In this document: piece by piece, positions 17,173-24,658 of the stretch | Layout of the letters: each line of letters opens with the position of its first letter | How positions within the stretch are numbered: position 1 is the stretch's first letter | Source: an uncultured Olsenella sp. | Lineage (GTDB): Bacteria; Actinomycetota; Coriobacteriia; Coriobacteriales; Atopobiaceae | Direction: 5' to 3' | Assembly: GCA_900314495.1 (NCBI GenBank) | Contig: OMVJ01000006.1 | Location: 29,083 to 93,082, forward strand | Length of the DNA: 64,000 bases | Notes under the pieces: generated by a model | What the model was told of the DNA's origin: nothing | Seen by the model: only the letters and a program-made list of their open reading frames with translations | Database searches by the model: none | Program-made: the position numbers and the translations under genes

Positions 17173-17202
17173 AAACTAGCCCCCGCGGCGGTGCCCCGTC
17201 AA
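17173..17202 (-). promoter_or_regulatory. Leftward promoter TTGACG-N18-TAGTTT
   Basis: On the minus strand, TTGACG (17202-17197) and TAGTTT (17178-17173) are 18 bases apart. The same two hexamers at the same spacing occur on the plus strand at 17304-17333, so leader/RNA ligase and the tRNA-Leu/rtcB side appear to have matched divergent promoters. Confidence 0.55.
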
Positions 17203-17239
17203 GCGTCATCGGACGGCTTTTTTCGAAAGTCGCCTTTGT

Positions 17240-17255
17240 GTCCCTTACAAGGGAC
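17240..17255. promoter_or_regulatory. Candidate shared operator gtccctt-ac-aagggac
   Basis: A 7-bp inverted repeat with a 2-base centre lies between the two divergent promoters of the RNA-repair locus, 38 and 49 bases from the respective -35 boxes. It is a plausible common regulator site; no regulator gene is adjacent. Confidence 0.4.
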
Positions 17256-17303
17256 AGTGACGCGAGTTTCTTCCCGCTGGGGTGACATTCTTTGGATTCT
17301 GGC

Positions 17304-17333
17304 TTGACGGCCTTGGCGTGCGGATGGTAGTTT
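17304..17333 (+). promoter_or_regulatory. Rightward promoter TTGACG-N18-TAGTTT
   Basis: TTGACG (17304-17309) and TAGTTT (17328-17333) are separated by 18 bases, identical in boxes and spacing to the leftward promoter. Predicted transcription starts near 17340 and reads into the 53-residue ORF. Confidence 0.55.
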
Positions 17334-17396
17334 CCAGCTGAACGCGGTGAATACCGCGCAACTCAATCACCCTCAACAACAGGACGAGAAGCCAAC

Positions 17397-17558
17397 ATGC
17401 AGCTCAGGACCCACATCACCAACAACGCGCAGCTCGCGGGCCATGCCCTCGGGTGCAGCCTCGTTGTGCCTCAGGGCTACCTGTATGTGCAGGGGCGCAA
17501 TCTGCTGGTGGCAAATTGCCGGCTTCGAGTCCACGGCGTCGGGACCAATGGGTCCTAA
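17397..17558 (+). CDS. Small hypothetical protein, 53 residues
   Basis: ATG 17397 opens MQLRTHITNNAQLAGHALG and the ORF ends at TAA 17556-17558, followed by a strong terminator at 17590. Codon third positions are GC-biased. The ribosome site is weak (GACGAGAAGCC). No domain is recognised. It is the first reading frame after the rightward promoter of the RNA-repair locus, mirroring the small ORF on the left side, so both may be leader peptides rather than functional proteins. Confidence 0.45.
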   Translation: MQLRTHITNNAQLAGHALGCSLVVPQGYLYVQGRNLLVANCRLRVHGVGTNGS

Positions 17559-17589
17559 GACGTCAACCACACCCAAAGGGGAATGTGAG

Positions 17590-17617
17590 CGGGCTCGGAG
17601 CAATCCGGGCCCGTTTT
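17590..17617 (+). terminator. Terminator between small ORF and tRNA-Leu
   Basis: A 10-bp stem (17590-17599 with 17604-17613, one G-T pair), GCAA tetraloop and TTTT. It ends the 53-residue ORF transcript 47 bases before tRNA-Leu, so the tRNA needs read-through or another promoter. Confidence 0.8.
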
Positions 17618-17663
17618 CTTCATCTCGCGGAACGCGTGCGAACAGCTTGCGCGCAAATGACAC

Positions 17664-17752
17664 GCCCCCGTGGCGGAACTGGCAGACGCGGCGGCTTCAG
17701 GAGCCGTTGCCGGCAACACGGCGTCCGAGTTCGAATCTCGGCGGGGGCACCA
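17664..17752 (+). tRNA. tRNA-Leu (anticodon CAG)
   Basis: An 89-base class II tRNA: acceptor GCCCCCG/CGGGGGC, anticodon loop TTCAGGA (CAG) in a GCGGC/GCCGT stem, a long variable arm, GTTCGAATC TpsiC loop and encoded CCA. It stands 88 bases before rtcB on the same strand, placing a possible repair substrate next to the repair enzyme. Confidence 0.96.
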
Positions 17753-17839
17753 ACAATGAGCGGCGGGCTGCGCGCGCGAGCAGCCAGCTTGTGCGATATG
17801 AACTGAGTAAGTTGCAAGAAGAGGGAAGGAAACATCAAT

Positions 17840-19039
17840 ATGTTTACGATTGAGGGCAAGTACGCCACGGCTGAGTGCTTTGCCACGCTCATCGACGACG
17901 GTGCCGTGGAACAGGTCCGCGCCATGTGTGACCAGCCCTTTACTGAAGGCGCCAACGTTCGCATCATGCCCGACGCACACGCAGGCAAGGGCTGCGTCAT
18001 CGGCACCACCATGCGCGTAACAGACAAGGCGGTGCCCAACGTCGTGGGCGTGGACATAGGCTGCGGCATGCTGACGGTGGACGTTGGCAAGGCTCCCATC
18101 GACCTGCCCAGGCTGGACGAAGCTTGCCATGAGGTTCCCTCGGGCAAGCGCGTGTGGGACGGCCGACGCGAGCGCTTTGACCTGGAGGAGCTGCGTTGCT
18201 TCCGCCAGCTCAAGGACACCAAGCGGCTGGGCCGCAGCATAGGCACGCTGGGCGGTGGCAACCACTTCGTGGAGGTGGACGTGGATACCAACGGCGTCCA
18301 GCACCTGGTCATCCACTCGGGCTCGCGCAATTTGGGCACCCAGGTGGCAAACCTCTATCAGGAGCTGGCCATTGGCCTGCACCAGGGCATGGAGGAGTAC
18401 TTCGCCAGGAAGGACGCGCTCATTGTCGAGTACAAGGCCACGGGTCGCCGCAAGGAGATTCGGTCCGCCCTGCAGGCGCTGCGTTGGCAGAACCACGAGC
18501 CGGACGCGCCGGCGGAGCTCTGCTGGCTGTATGGCAGCTACCTGGCAGACTACCTGCACGACGTCGCGGTGTGCCAGCGCTTTGCCCGCCTCAACCGCGA
18601 GGTCATGGCGCGAGAGATTTGCCAGCGCGCGGGTCTGGCGCCTGGCGACGTCTTCCACACGGTGCACAACTACATAGACACCGGCGAGATGATCCTGCGC
18701 AAGGGTGCCATCGCGGCGCACGCGGGCGAGCTGGTGCTGATTCCGCTCAACATGCGCGACGGCTCGGTGCTGGCGCGCGGCCGCGGCAACGCGGACTGGA
18801 ACTTCTCGGCCCCGCACGGCGCGGGCCGGCTGATGTCGCGCACGGACGCCTTCGCGAACCTCTCCATGGCGGACTACCGCGAGGCCATGGCCGGCGTCTA
18901 CACCACATCCGTCACGGAGCGCACGCTGGACGAGGCGCCGGGCGCCTACAAGTCCGTGGACGACATCATGGGCCCCATCGCTGCGTCCGTGGACGTGCTC
19001 GACGTCATGAAGCCCATCTACAACTTCAAGGCGCAATAA
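17840..19039 (+). CDS. rtcB: RtcB RNA ligase
   Basis: A 399-residue RtcB, the GTP- and Mn-dependent ligase that joins 2',3'-cyclic or 3'-phosphate RNA ends to 5'-OH ends. Hallmarks include MPDAHAGKGCVIG, GVDIGCGM with the metal-binding Cys, GGGNHF, IHSGSRN, and HGAGR where H326 is the expected guanylylated histidine. Length and motifs match short bacterial RtcB forms. AGGGAAGGAA precedes ATG 17840. No archease (RtcA/Archease) gene is adjacent. With the DraRnl-like ligase divergently arranged, the locus could seal both kinds of RNA break. Confidence 0.96.
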   Translation: MFTIEGKYATAECFATLIDDGAVEQVRAMCDQPFTEGANVRIMPDAHAGKGCVIGTTMRVTDKAVPNVVGVDIGCGMLTVDVGKAPIDLPRLDEACHEVPSGKRVWDGRRERFDLEELRCFRQLKDTKRLGRSIGTLGGGNHFVEVDVDTNGVQHLVIHSGSRNLGTQVANLYQELAIGLHQGMEEYFARKDALIVEYKATGRRKEIRSALQALRWQNHEPDAPAELCWLYGSYLADYLHDVAVCQRFARLNREVMAREICQRAGLAPGDVFHTVHNYIDTGEMILRKGAIAAHAGELVLIPLNMRDGSVLARGRGNADWNFSAPHGAGRLMSRTDAFANLSMADYREAMAGVYTTSVTERTLDEAPGAYKSVDDIMGPIAASVDVLDVMKPIYNFKAQ

Positions 19040-19040
19040 G

Positions 19041-19076
19041 GTTGGTGCCGCTTCCTTTCCTGGAAACGGCACCAAC
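19041..19076 (+). terminator. Hairpin after rtcB
   Basis: A perfect 10-bp stem (gttggtgccg at 19041-19050, cggcaccaac at 19067-19076) begins 2 bases past the rtcB stop. There is no T run, so it may be a rho-assisted terminator or an RNA-stability hairpin. Confidence 0.55.
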
Positions 19077-19111
19077 ACATGCGGCACGGGGCGGTTGGCT
19101 CCGTCGGATGG

Positions 19112-19270
19112 TCAGTGAGTCATAGCTTTTGCGTGGGCAATGTCGCCTAGAACAGCATTTATGAACCCTTGGTTGCCATCTTCGAGCGCGGCATTTAGGT
19201 ATGCCACGGCGTCCTCATCTGTTTCCAGGAATTCAGATCCGTCCCACGGCTCAGACTTTTTCAGTTTCAT
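19112..19270 (-). pseudogene. Truncated HigA-type antitoxin remnant
   Basis: Fifty-two codons from ATG 19270 (MKLKKSEPWDGSEFLETDED) resemble the N-terminus of addiction-module antidote proteins, in which an acidic 'xFDxSEYLxTxEAxxxYL' stretch precedes a helix-turn-helix. The frame stops right after GDIAHAKAMTH, where the helix-turn-helix should begin, so DNA binding is lost. A second reading frame ending KTNETEKV overlaps the start by a few bases. I take this as the remains of a toxin-antitoxin pair. Confidence 0.45.
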
Positions 19271-19326
19271 TAGTCTTGCCCCACTCGTACTCGACATGCA
19301 GCTTCTTTGCGAGGTTCGTCAACTCC

Positions 19327-19437
19327 CTAGTACAGCGAGAGGTACACACGCGCATGCGGGTTGCGGATGAGCCGCAAAGTGGACTTGCCAAAGGCCGGCG
19401 CCAGCGAGCCGTACACGTCGATGATGCTGCTGGCCAT
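19327..19437 (-). pseudogene. Short ORF upstream of antitoxin remnant, probably frameshifted
   Basis: ATG 19437 follows a textbook GAAGGAGG site, yet the ORF is only 36 codons (MASSIIDVYGSLAPAFG... ending LSLY). A different frame continues from the same place as RELTNLAKKLHVEYEWG and stops inside the start of the antitoxin-like gene. A frameshift that split a ~60-residue gene, perhaps the toxin partner, would explain both. The family is not recognised. Confidence 0.35.
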
Positions 19438-19836
19438 GGGCCTCCTTCAGGTGATTCAGGGGGACGGTTCTTGCGTCTCATTTTCGTCCTATTGTAGGAC
19501 GGGCGACCGTGGCGTTGCTTCGCGAAGGCCCATCTTTCCCGGCGGAACCAATGCCGAGCCCACTGCTGGATAGCCGGATGGCGGCAAAAACCGCGAGCCC
19601 CTGAGAGCCGTTCTAAGGCCGTCTTTGGTTTCCCTGCGAGGAATTACACCTCGATGAAGCTTGTTGCCGTTCGCGGCAGAAGGTGCCCTTTGCCCCGGTG
19701 TGCAAACGAGCCCAAAAAACACCCCGTTTGACCTGCGGTTTTTCTGGTGGCCATACCGCACGTAGGCGAAGACCCCACTCAAGAACACGTGCTTTTACCT
19801 GCGCGTTTTCATGGGCTGGTAGGTTCGAGCCTCAGA
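19438..19836. other. Gene-free spacer before nuclease-like gene
   Basis: No convincing coding frame is seen in about 400 bases. It contains the 24-base repeat copy at 19457-19480 and otherwise unremarkable sequence leading into the inverted-repeat promoter at 19837. Confidence 0.4.
19457..19480 (+). repeat. Flanking repeat copy A (cagggggacg...gtctca)
   Basis: A 24-base sequence sharing 19 of 24 positions with 21167-21190 in the same orientation. The two copies bracket the nuclease-like gene at 19938-21149. Similar 'gagacagggggacg' words are known around mobile or REP-like elements in several genomes (from memory). Confidence 0.5.
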
Positions 19837-19927
19837 AAAACCGTCGCACCTTTGTCCGCTATAATGAAGAAACTGCAGGTGGTATAATCAAGTATCGAAG
19901 TAAAACTTGTAAAGGTGCGACGGTTTT
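19837..19927 (+). promoter_or_regulatory. Promoter enclosed by a 17-bp perfect inverted repeat
   Basis: aaaaccgtcgcaccttt (19837-19853) is matched exactly by its reverse complement at 19911-19927. The 57 bases between hold two TATAAT boxes reading rightward (19860-19865 and 19883-19888), the second with an extended -10 (TGGTATAAT). The gene starts 11 bases after the right arm. Such an arrangement is typical of invertible promoters, though no recombinase gene is visible here; paired operators would look similar. Confidence 0.65.
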
Positions 19928-19937
19928 GGAGGGCCGA

Positions 19938-21149
19938 ATGTACGTAGCAATAGATGACACTGCGTTACGTATCATCAGATCACTCAGATGCCAGTGGGCG
20001 ACCTTCGCGCTGCCGCATCGTGAGACTCCCACGCGGTCGCTTGTCCTCAAGCCGGGTGACCCCGACCCCGCACACTCTGGCAACTATGAGTATCGCGTGA
20101 GTGAGGATGACTCTTTTGAGCTTCTTGGACAAACCCTGCGCGACTGCGATGAGCAGACTCCACGTGACGATCTGGACGTATTGCGCCTGAACGAGATAGT
20201 TGCTAATACACACTTTGATTTCTCTCCCATTGGCAACTTGGGAGAGTTCAGCGAAGAAAGGCCATGTAGGCTTGGGGTATTCAAGCGAGAACAACACGTA
20301 CGGCGCAAGAAGCTCCAAGTCAGCCTCCTGTCGCCCAACCTTCCCGTGGAGTCAATCGTCCTCTTCAACAGGGACATTGCCTTCGCGTCGCCGGAGCTGT
20401 GCGTCATCCAGCTCGCCTCGCACCTGGATGCCATCTCTCTGGCGCAGGTGATCATGGAGTTCTGCGGTACCTACGCGGTTTCTCCCACCGATGACGCCGC
20501 ATTCTATGATCGCCAGACGGAGTACGGGGTGGAGCCGGTCATGTCGCTCGCCAGCCTGAAGGCGATGTCCGACGCCATCCGCATGTGGCGCGGCAGGGAT
20601 GTGCTCCGCCGCGCGATGGCCATGTCGCGCGAAGGGGCGGCGTCGCCTTCCGAGGCCAACGTGGGCATTGTGATGGGGCTTCCCATGGACGCGGGTGGGT
20701 ACGACCTGGGCTTCCCCGAGTTCAACGTCAAGCTCGAGCTGGACGAGCTGCAATCATCGCATGTTCTGCAGCACACGTACTACTTGGATGCCTTCTGGCC
20801 CGACTGCCTGGCCGACATGGAGTACGACAGCGTTTCGTTCCATTTGGACCCCGCGTTTGCGACGTCAACCGTGGAGCGTGACCGTTGGCGCCTGCTGCAG
20901 GTTGAGAAGGCCGACGCAGACAGGCTTCGCAGCCGCGAGCTGCAACTGCTGGGGTTGGAGGTCATCCCGGTTACCAAGATTGACTTCCAGAAGCTGGCAC
21001 GCATGGACCAAGTTGCCTGGTCACTGGCGGTGCGCAGGCACCGCGTGGACGGAATGGACCTGGAGGAGTTCCAGAACGACCTGGAGCGGAGGTCCAATTG
21101 GATTGCGCGCGCAGAGTTGCCGGGGAGCCTCAGGCGGAGCGGCACATGA
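19938..21149 (+). CDS. VSR/DUF559-like PD-(D/E)XK nuclease-fold protein
   Basis: A 403-residue protein from ATG 19938 with GGAGGG. The N-terminal half contains SPELCVIQLASHLDAIS and FCGTYAV, a pattern also seen in the protein at 56595-57758. The C-terminal third carries a PD-(D/E)XK-like core: SPSE at its start, GGYDLGFPEFNV, an Asp in YYLDAFWPD, EYDS, then a Arg-rich helix and LEVIPVTK. This is the layout of very-short-patch-repair-like and DUF559 nucleases. Cytoplasmic. It is bracketed by 24-base repeats and driven by a promoter inside an inverted repeat. Activity and role (defence, repair, element mobility) are not known. Confidence 0.6.
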   Translation: MYVAIDDTALRIIRSLRCQWATFALPHRETPTRSLVLKPGDPDPAHSGNYEYRVSEDDSFELLGQTLRDCDEQTPRDDLDVLRLNEIVANTHFDFSPIGNLGEFSEERPCRLGVFKREQHVRRKKLQVSLLSPNLPVESIVLFNRDIAFASPELCVIQLASHLDAISLAQVIMEFCGTYAVSPTDDAAFYDRQTEYGVEPVMSLASLKAMSDAIRMWRGRDVLRRAMAMSREGAASPSEANVGIVMGLPMDAGGYDLGFPEFNVKLELDELQSSHVLQHTYYLDAFWPDCLADMEYDSVSFHLDPAFATSTVERDRWRLLQVEKADADRLRSRELQLLGLEVIPVTKIDFQKLARMDQVAWSLAVRRHRVDGMDLEEFQNDLERRSNWIARAELPGSLRRSGT

Positions 21150-21166
21150 GACAGGGGGACGTGAGA

Positions 21167-21190
21167 CAGGGGGACGTACCTTTTGTCTCA
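21167..21190 (+). repeat. Flanking repeat copy B (cagggggacg...gtctca)
   Basis: Partner of 19457-19480. Just before it, gagacagggggacgt is tandemly duplicated (from about 21148 and 21163), and the segment as a whole is partly palindromic (tgagaca...tgtctca). It lies directly behind the stop of the nuclease-like gene. Confidence 0.5.
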
Positions 21191-21224
21191 CGCTCGTGCT
21201 GGATTGTGTCCTCGACCTCGTGGC

Positions 21225-22100
21225 CTAGCCCGCGCACACGCGGCGCAGCTCGTCCAGGAAGACCTGTGTCTGCGGCGTGGTGAGCGTCTTTCTCCACAGC
21301 AGGCCGTGGCGGGCCTCCAGCTTGGGGGCGAGCTCGCGGAAGCAGAGGCCGCCGCGGGGCCAGTCGTCCACCAGGCCGCCGTAGGTTATCAGGGCGCCGC
21401 AGTCCTCCTCAACCAGGAACTTGCAGTTGAGTGGCAGCTCGTAGGTGGCCACGACGTCCATGCGGGGAAGCGAGTCGCCCGCCCACGTGCCGAACTTGCG
21501 GCCCAGCCCCTGGGACGAGAGCATGACCGCCTGCCCTTCCAGGTCCTGCCGCGTCACCACGTCCAGCTTCGCCAGCGGGCTGTCCTCCCGCACGATGGCA
21601 CCCCACACGTCGCTAACGGGCAGCTGCATGCAGTTGAGGTTCTCGTGCGGTTGCAGGTCGCACTCCAGCAGCACATCCAAGAAGCCCTTTACCAGCAGTT
21701 CCATGAGCTCGGCCGTGGTTCCGTCGCGCACATCGAAGCTGATCCCGGGGTAGGTCTGCCGCACGGCGCGCATGGCGCGGCCCAGCAGCCCCATGGCCTT
21801 GGTCTCTCCGGCGCCAATGTGCACCACGCCGTTGACGGAGGTGCCGGGCGCGCCCACGTCCGCCTCGGCCTTGCTGGCCAGGTCAAGGATGTCGCACGCG
21901 TAGCGGTAGAGGATGGTCCCGCGCTCCGTGAGCTCCACGCCGCCGTGCCCGCGCACGAAGAGCGGCTGACCCAGCTCCGCCTCCAGCTGGGCAATCTGGC
22001 GCGAGAGCGTGGGCTGCGTCACGTGCAGCACGTTGGCTGCGTTGGTGATGTTGCCCTCGTCGGCCACGGTGCGGAAGTAGTTGAGCGTGCGGAGTTCCAT
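21225..22100 (-). CDS. LysR-family transcriptional regulator
   Basis: A 291-residue LysR regulator from ATG 22100 (MELRTLNYFRTVA) with AAGGAG. The helix-turn-helix (ITNAANVLHVTQPTLSRQIAQLE) occupies residues 1-60 and the remainder is a LysR substrate-binding domain. It is divergent from two cyclophilin-like genes and an alpha/beta hydrolase, an arrangement frequent in Coriobacteriia and Lachnospiraceae, so these are its likely targets. The inducer is unknown. Confidence 0.93.
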   Translation of the reverse strand: MELRTLNYFRTVADEGNITNAANVLHVTQPTLSRQIAQLEAELGQPLFVRGHGGVELTERGTILYRYACDILDLASKAEADVGAPGTSVNGVVHIGAGETKAMGLLGRAMRAVRQTYPGISFDVRDGTTAELMELLVKGFLDVLLECDLQPHENLNCMQLPVSDVWGAIVREDSPLAKLDVVTRQDLEGQAVMLSSQGLGRKFGTWAGDSLPRMDVVATYELPLNCKFLVEEDCGALITYGGLVDDWPRGGLCFRELAPKLEARHGLLWRKTLTTPQTQVFLDELRRVCAG

Positions 22101-22251
22101 GGGCGGGCTCCTTGGTGATCGGCTCCTTGGCGGGCGTACGCGCTGGTCCATACGACGTGCGTATTGTTATCCACTCAGTATAGGCATTTGCAATGCATGG
22201 TACGAGGCGTCACGATTGTCTCGTCAAGAGGAACGAGCTTGGGAGGGGAAC

Positions 22252-22623
22252 GTGAGCATGGCGCGCATTCGTATGAGATTCGGTGAGACCGTTGTTCACG
22301 CGGAGACGAACGACGCGCCGACCGCGCGGGCTTTCGTGGCCAAGCTGCCTTGCACCATTCACGTTTCTGGCACTGGCATGGACTTCTGCGGCCGCATTCC
22401 CTTCTCGCTGCCGTACGAGCAGAGCCAGGTGCACCATGGCTGGTCCAACGGGGACGTGAACTACAACCCGGGAGGCGGCTGGTTTGCCGTGCTGTACGAC
22501 GGCGCCGAGCGCTCGCAACGGTACGGGGACCAAGTGACGATGGCCCGCGTGGACGCGGCGGACCTGCCGGCGTTGCGGGCGCTGGACGGTTCGTTCGACG
22601 CTCGCATCGAGCTTGTGGGGTAG
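22252..22623 (+). CDS. Cyclophilin-like fold protein
   Basis: A 123-residue cytoplasmic protein of the cyclophilin-like family (TM1367/Cyclophil_like2 type): GETVVHAETNDAPTARAF opens the barrel, followed by PFSLPYEQSQVHHGWSNGDVNYNPGGGWFAVLYD. These proteins lack the peptidyl-prolyl isomerase active site and their role is unclear. GTG 22252 is chosen because GGAGGGG lies five bases before it; ATG 22258 is an alternative. It is first in a row of genes divergent from LysR. Confidence 0.8.
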   Translation: MSMARIRMRFGETVVHAETNDAPTARAFVAKLPCTIHVSGTGMDFCGRIPFSLPYEQSQVHHGWSNGDVNYNPGGGWFAVLYDGAERSQRYGDQVTMARVDAADLPALRALDGSFDARIELVG

Positions 22624-22632
22624 GAGGCCATC

Positions 22633-23199
22633 ATGCGTATGAAACCGATGACCAGGAAGTCATTTCTCACCATTGTAGGAGGGGTCGCGTTGACTGCCTT
22701 GGCTGCTTGCTCGAATAGCGTGCCATCTTCGCAGGTCCGCGCGGAAGGCTCCACAGAGGGTTCTGCGGGTTCCGCTGCGACCTTGGCCGGCGGGAGCGAT
22801 GAGGAGAGGGTCTCGAGTACCGCGGGCGCCTCTGGTGCTGCGTCCGCAGTCGCCCGGCGGATCAATGTCTCTGACGGCACGAATTCGGTCAGCTACGAGC
22901 TGAACGGCACTGCCGCGGCAAGCTCGCTGTACGACCAGCTGCCCCTCTCGCTTGAGGTTGGCGACTATTCGGACAACGAGAAGACTTTCTACCCGCAGAA
23001 GCTGGACACCACTGGGGCGGTTGACTCGAATGGCGCCGTGGGAACGCTCGCGTACTTTTCGCCCTGGGGCGGTGTGGTTATGTACTACGGGCACGATGCG
23101 GGCCCCTACCAGGGGCTTTATGACCTGGGGACCGCGGTTGAGGGCGCAGAGAACGTGCAGAATCTTCAAGGCACGATCACGGTGACAAAGGTGGAGTAG
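22633..23199 (+). CDS. Lipoprotein with cyclophilin-like domain
   Basis: A 188-residue surface lipoprotein. The signal ends with lipobox LAAC, followed by a Ser/Gly/Ala-rich spacer (about 30-75). The C-terminal ~110 residues repeat the cyclophilin-like fold of the previous gene (SVSYELNGTAAASSLYDQLPLSLEV, FSPWGGVVMYYG). It starts 9 bases after the preceding stop with GTAGGAGG. A cytoplasmic and a secreted version side by side suggests both act on, or sense, the same ligand. Confidence 0.82.
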   Translation: MRMKPMTRKSFLTIVGGVALTALAACSNSVPSSQVRAEGSTEGSAGSAATLAGGSDEERVSSTAGASGAASAVARRINVSDGTNSVSYELNGTAAASSLYDQLPLSLEVGDYSDNEKTFYPQKLDTTGAVDSNGAVGTLAYFSPWGGVVMYYGHDAGPYQGLYDLGTAVEGAENVQNLQGTITVTKVE

Positions 23200-23298
23200 A
23201 CCGGGCATCCCCGTGGCGCGCACTTGCCGGCAATACGGCCGCAAACACATCGGCGGCCTTTCGGTTGGATCAGTCAAACAAAGGAACAGGAGAACATC

Positions 23299-24303
23299 AT
23301 GCAGAACGAGCAGCTCAACCTGACGCAGGAGTGGGACAAGACCTTCCCGCAGTCCGACAAGGTGGACCACCAGAAGGTGACCTTCACCAACCTGTACGGC
23401 ATTACGCTGGCGGCGGACCTGTACAAGCCCAAGGCGGCTGCGGCTGGCACCAAACTGGCGGCCATCGCCGTGAGCGGACCCTTCGGCGCTGTGAAGGAGC
23501 AGGCCAGCGGCTTGTACGCCCAGCACCTGGCCGAGGTCGGCTACCTTACCATCGCCTTCGACCCCAGCTTTACCGGCGAGTCCGGCGGCGCGGCGCGATT
23601 CAACGCCAGCCCGGACCTCAACACCGAGGACTTCATGGCCGCCGTTGACTACCTCAGCAACCGCGAGGACGTGGACCCGGAGCGCGTGGGCGTCGTGGGC
23701 ATCTGCGGCTGGGGTGGCATCGCCCTCAACGCCGCCGCGGCCGACCCGCGCATCAAGGCCACGCTGGTCTCAACCATGTACGACATGACCCGCGTCAGCG
23801 GCAACGGCTACTTCGACGCGGACGACTCCGCGGAGAAGCGCATCGCTGCTCGCCGGGCCATGGCCGCCGTCCGCACGGCGGAGTACGCCTCCGGCCAGCA
23901 CAAGCGCGCCGGTGGTTGCCTGGAGTACCCGGCGCCCGCGGACACGCCCGACTTCGTGCAGCAGTACAGCGCCTACTACAAGACTCCGCGCGGCTACCAC
24001 GCGCGCTCGCTCAACTCCAACGAGGGCTGGAACGTGACGGGCACCCTGGCCTACTCCAACGCCCGCTTCCTGCGCTACACCAACGAGATCCAGAATGCGG
24101 TGCTGATGATCCACGGCGAGAAGGCCCACAGCCGCTACATGGGCGAGGGAGCCTTCGCGGACATGATGAACGGCAGCGTGAACCCCGGCAACAAGGAACT
24201 CTACATCGTGTCGGGCGCCACCCACTGCGACCTGTACGACGGCGGCGAGGGCGACTTCATTCCCTGGGAGAAGATCGAGGGCTTCTTCGCGCAGTACCTG
24301 TAG
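23299..24303 (+). CDS. Dienelactone-hydrolase-like alpha/beta hydrolase
   Basis: A 334-residue YcjY/DLH-type hydrolase from ATG 23299 (MQNEQLNLTQEW) behind CAGGAG. The nucleophile elbow is GICGWGG with Cys (C136) rather than Ser, as in dienelactone hydrolases; the likely catalytic His is H309 in ATHCDLYD. No signal peptide. It closes the LysR-cyclophilin cluster, where hydrolases of this family are common. The true substrate is unknown. Confidence 0.85.
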   Translation: MQNEQLNLTQEWDKTFPQSDKVDHQKVTFTNLYGITLAADLYKPKAAAAGTKLAAIAVSGPFGAVKEQASGLYAQHLAEVGYLTIAFDPSFTGESGGAARFNASPDLNTEDFMAAVDYLSNREDVDPERVGVVGICGWGGIALNAAAADPRIKATLVSTMYDMTRVSGNGYFDADDSAEKRIAARRAMAAVRTAEYASGQHKRAGGCLEYPAPADTPDFVQQYSAYYKTPRGYHARSLNSNEGWNVTGTLAYSNARFLRYTNEIQNAVLMIHGEKAHSRYMGEGAFADMMNGSVNPGNKELYIVSGATHCDLYDGGEGDFIPWEKIEGFFAQYL

Positions 24304-24398
24304 TTTCTCCCTGTAATTCGTCACCCCTAAATCGAAGAGCGCCGTCGCGTTGCTGGTTCGCGCGGCGGCGCAACGCATGTGTCGGGTAGTCCGCCGTG

Positions 24399-24560
24399 TG
24401 TCCCGTGGAATCTTGGACAGTTTTGGGCACCAAGAGCTCCATCTTTGTCCAAGAATCTGTGGGACACATTTTGAGACACCATGCCGACCTGTGCCCCACG
24501 GGATTTTGGACACTTCAGAGCTCTGAAGAGACCGAATCTGTCCAGGATTCCACGGGGCAG
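24399..24560. repeat. Palindromic repeat cluster, consensus tgtcccgtggaatcttggac
   Basis: Four copies of a ~22-base unit in alternating orientation: 24399-24420 (forward), 24446-24466 (reverse), 24491-24513 (forward), 24538-24560 (reverse). An extra perfect palindrome cttcagagctctgaag lies at 24512-24527. Two more copies occur at 60055-60126. It fills the 355-base gap between the hydrolase and radical-SAM genes and looks like a REP/BIME-type interspersed element. Confidence 0.75.
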
Positions 24561-24658
24561 CGTTGGGACCTCAGGCTCTGAGAAACCATAGCTGAGCAAC
24601 GCACCTCAGAGCGCGCCTCACGCTATTGTGATGCAACGATCGCTGTCTTCGCTGTTTT

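Noticed and set aside
17840..19039. Complete rtc operon with RtcA or archease
   Set aside because: No cyclase or archease gene follows rtcB; the neighbours are a decayed toxin-antitoxin locus and a spacer.
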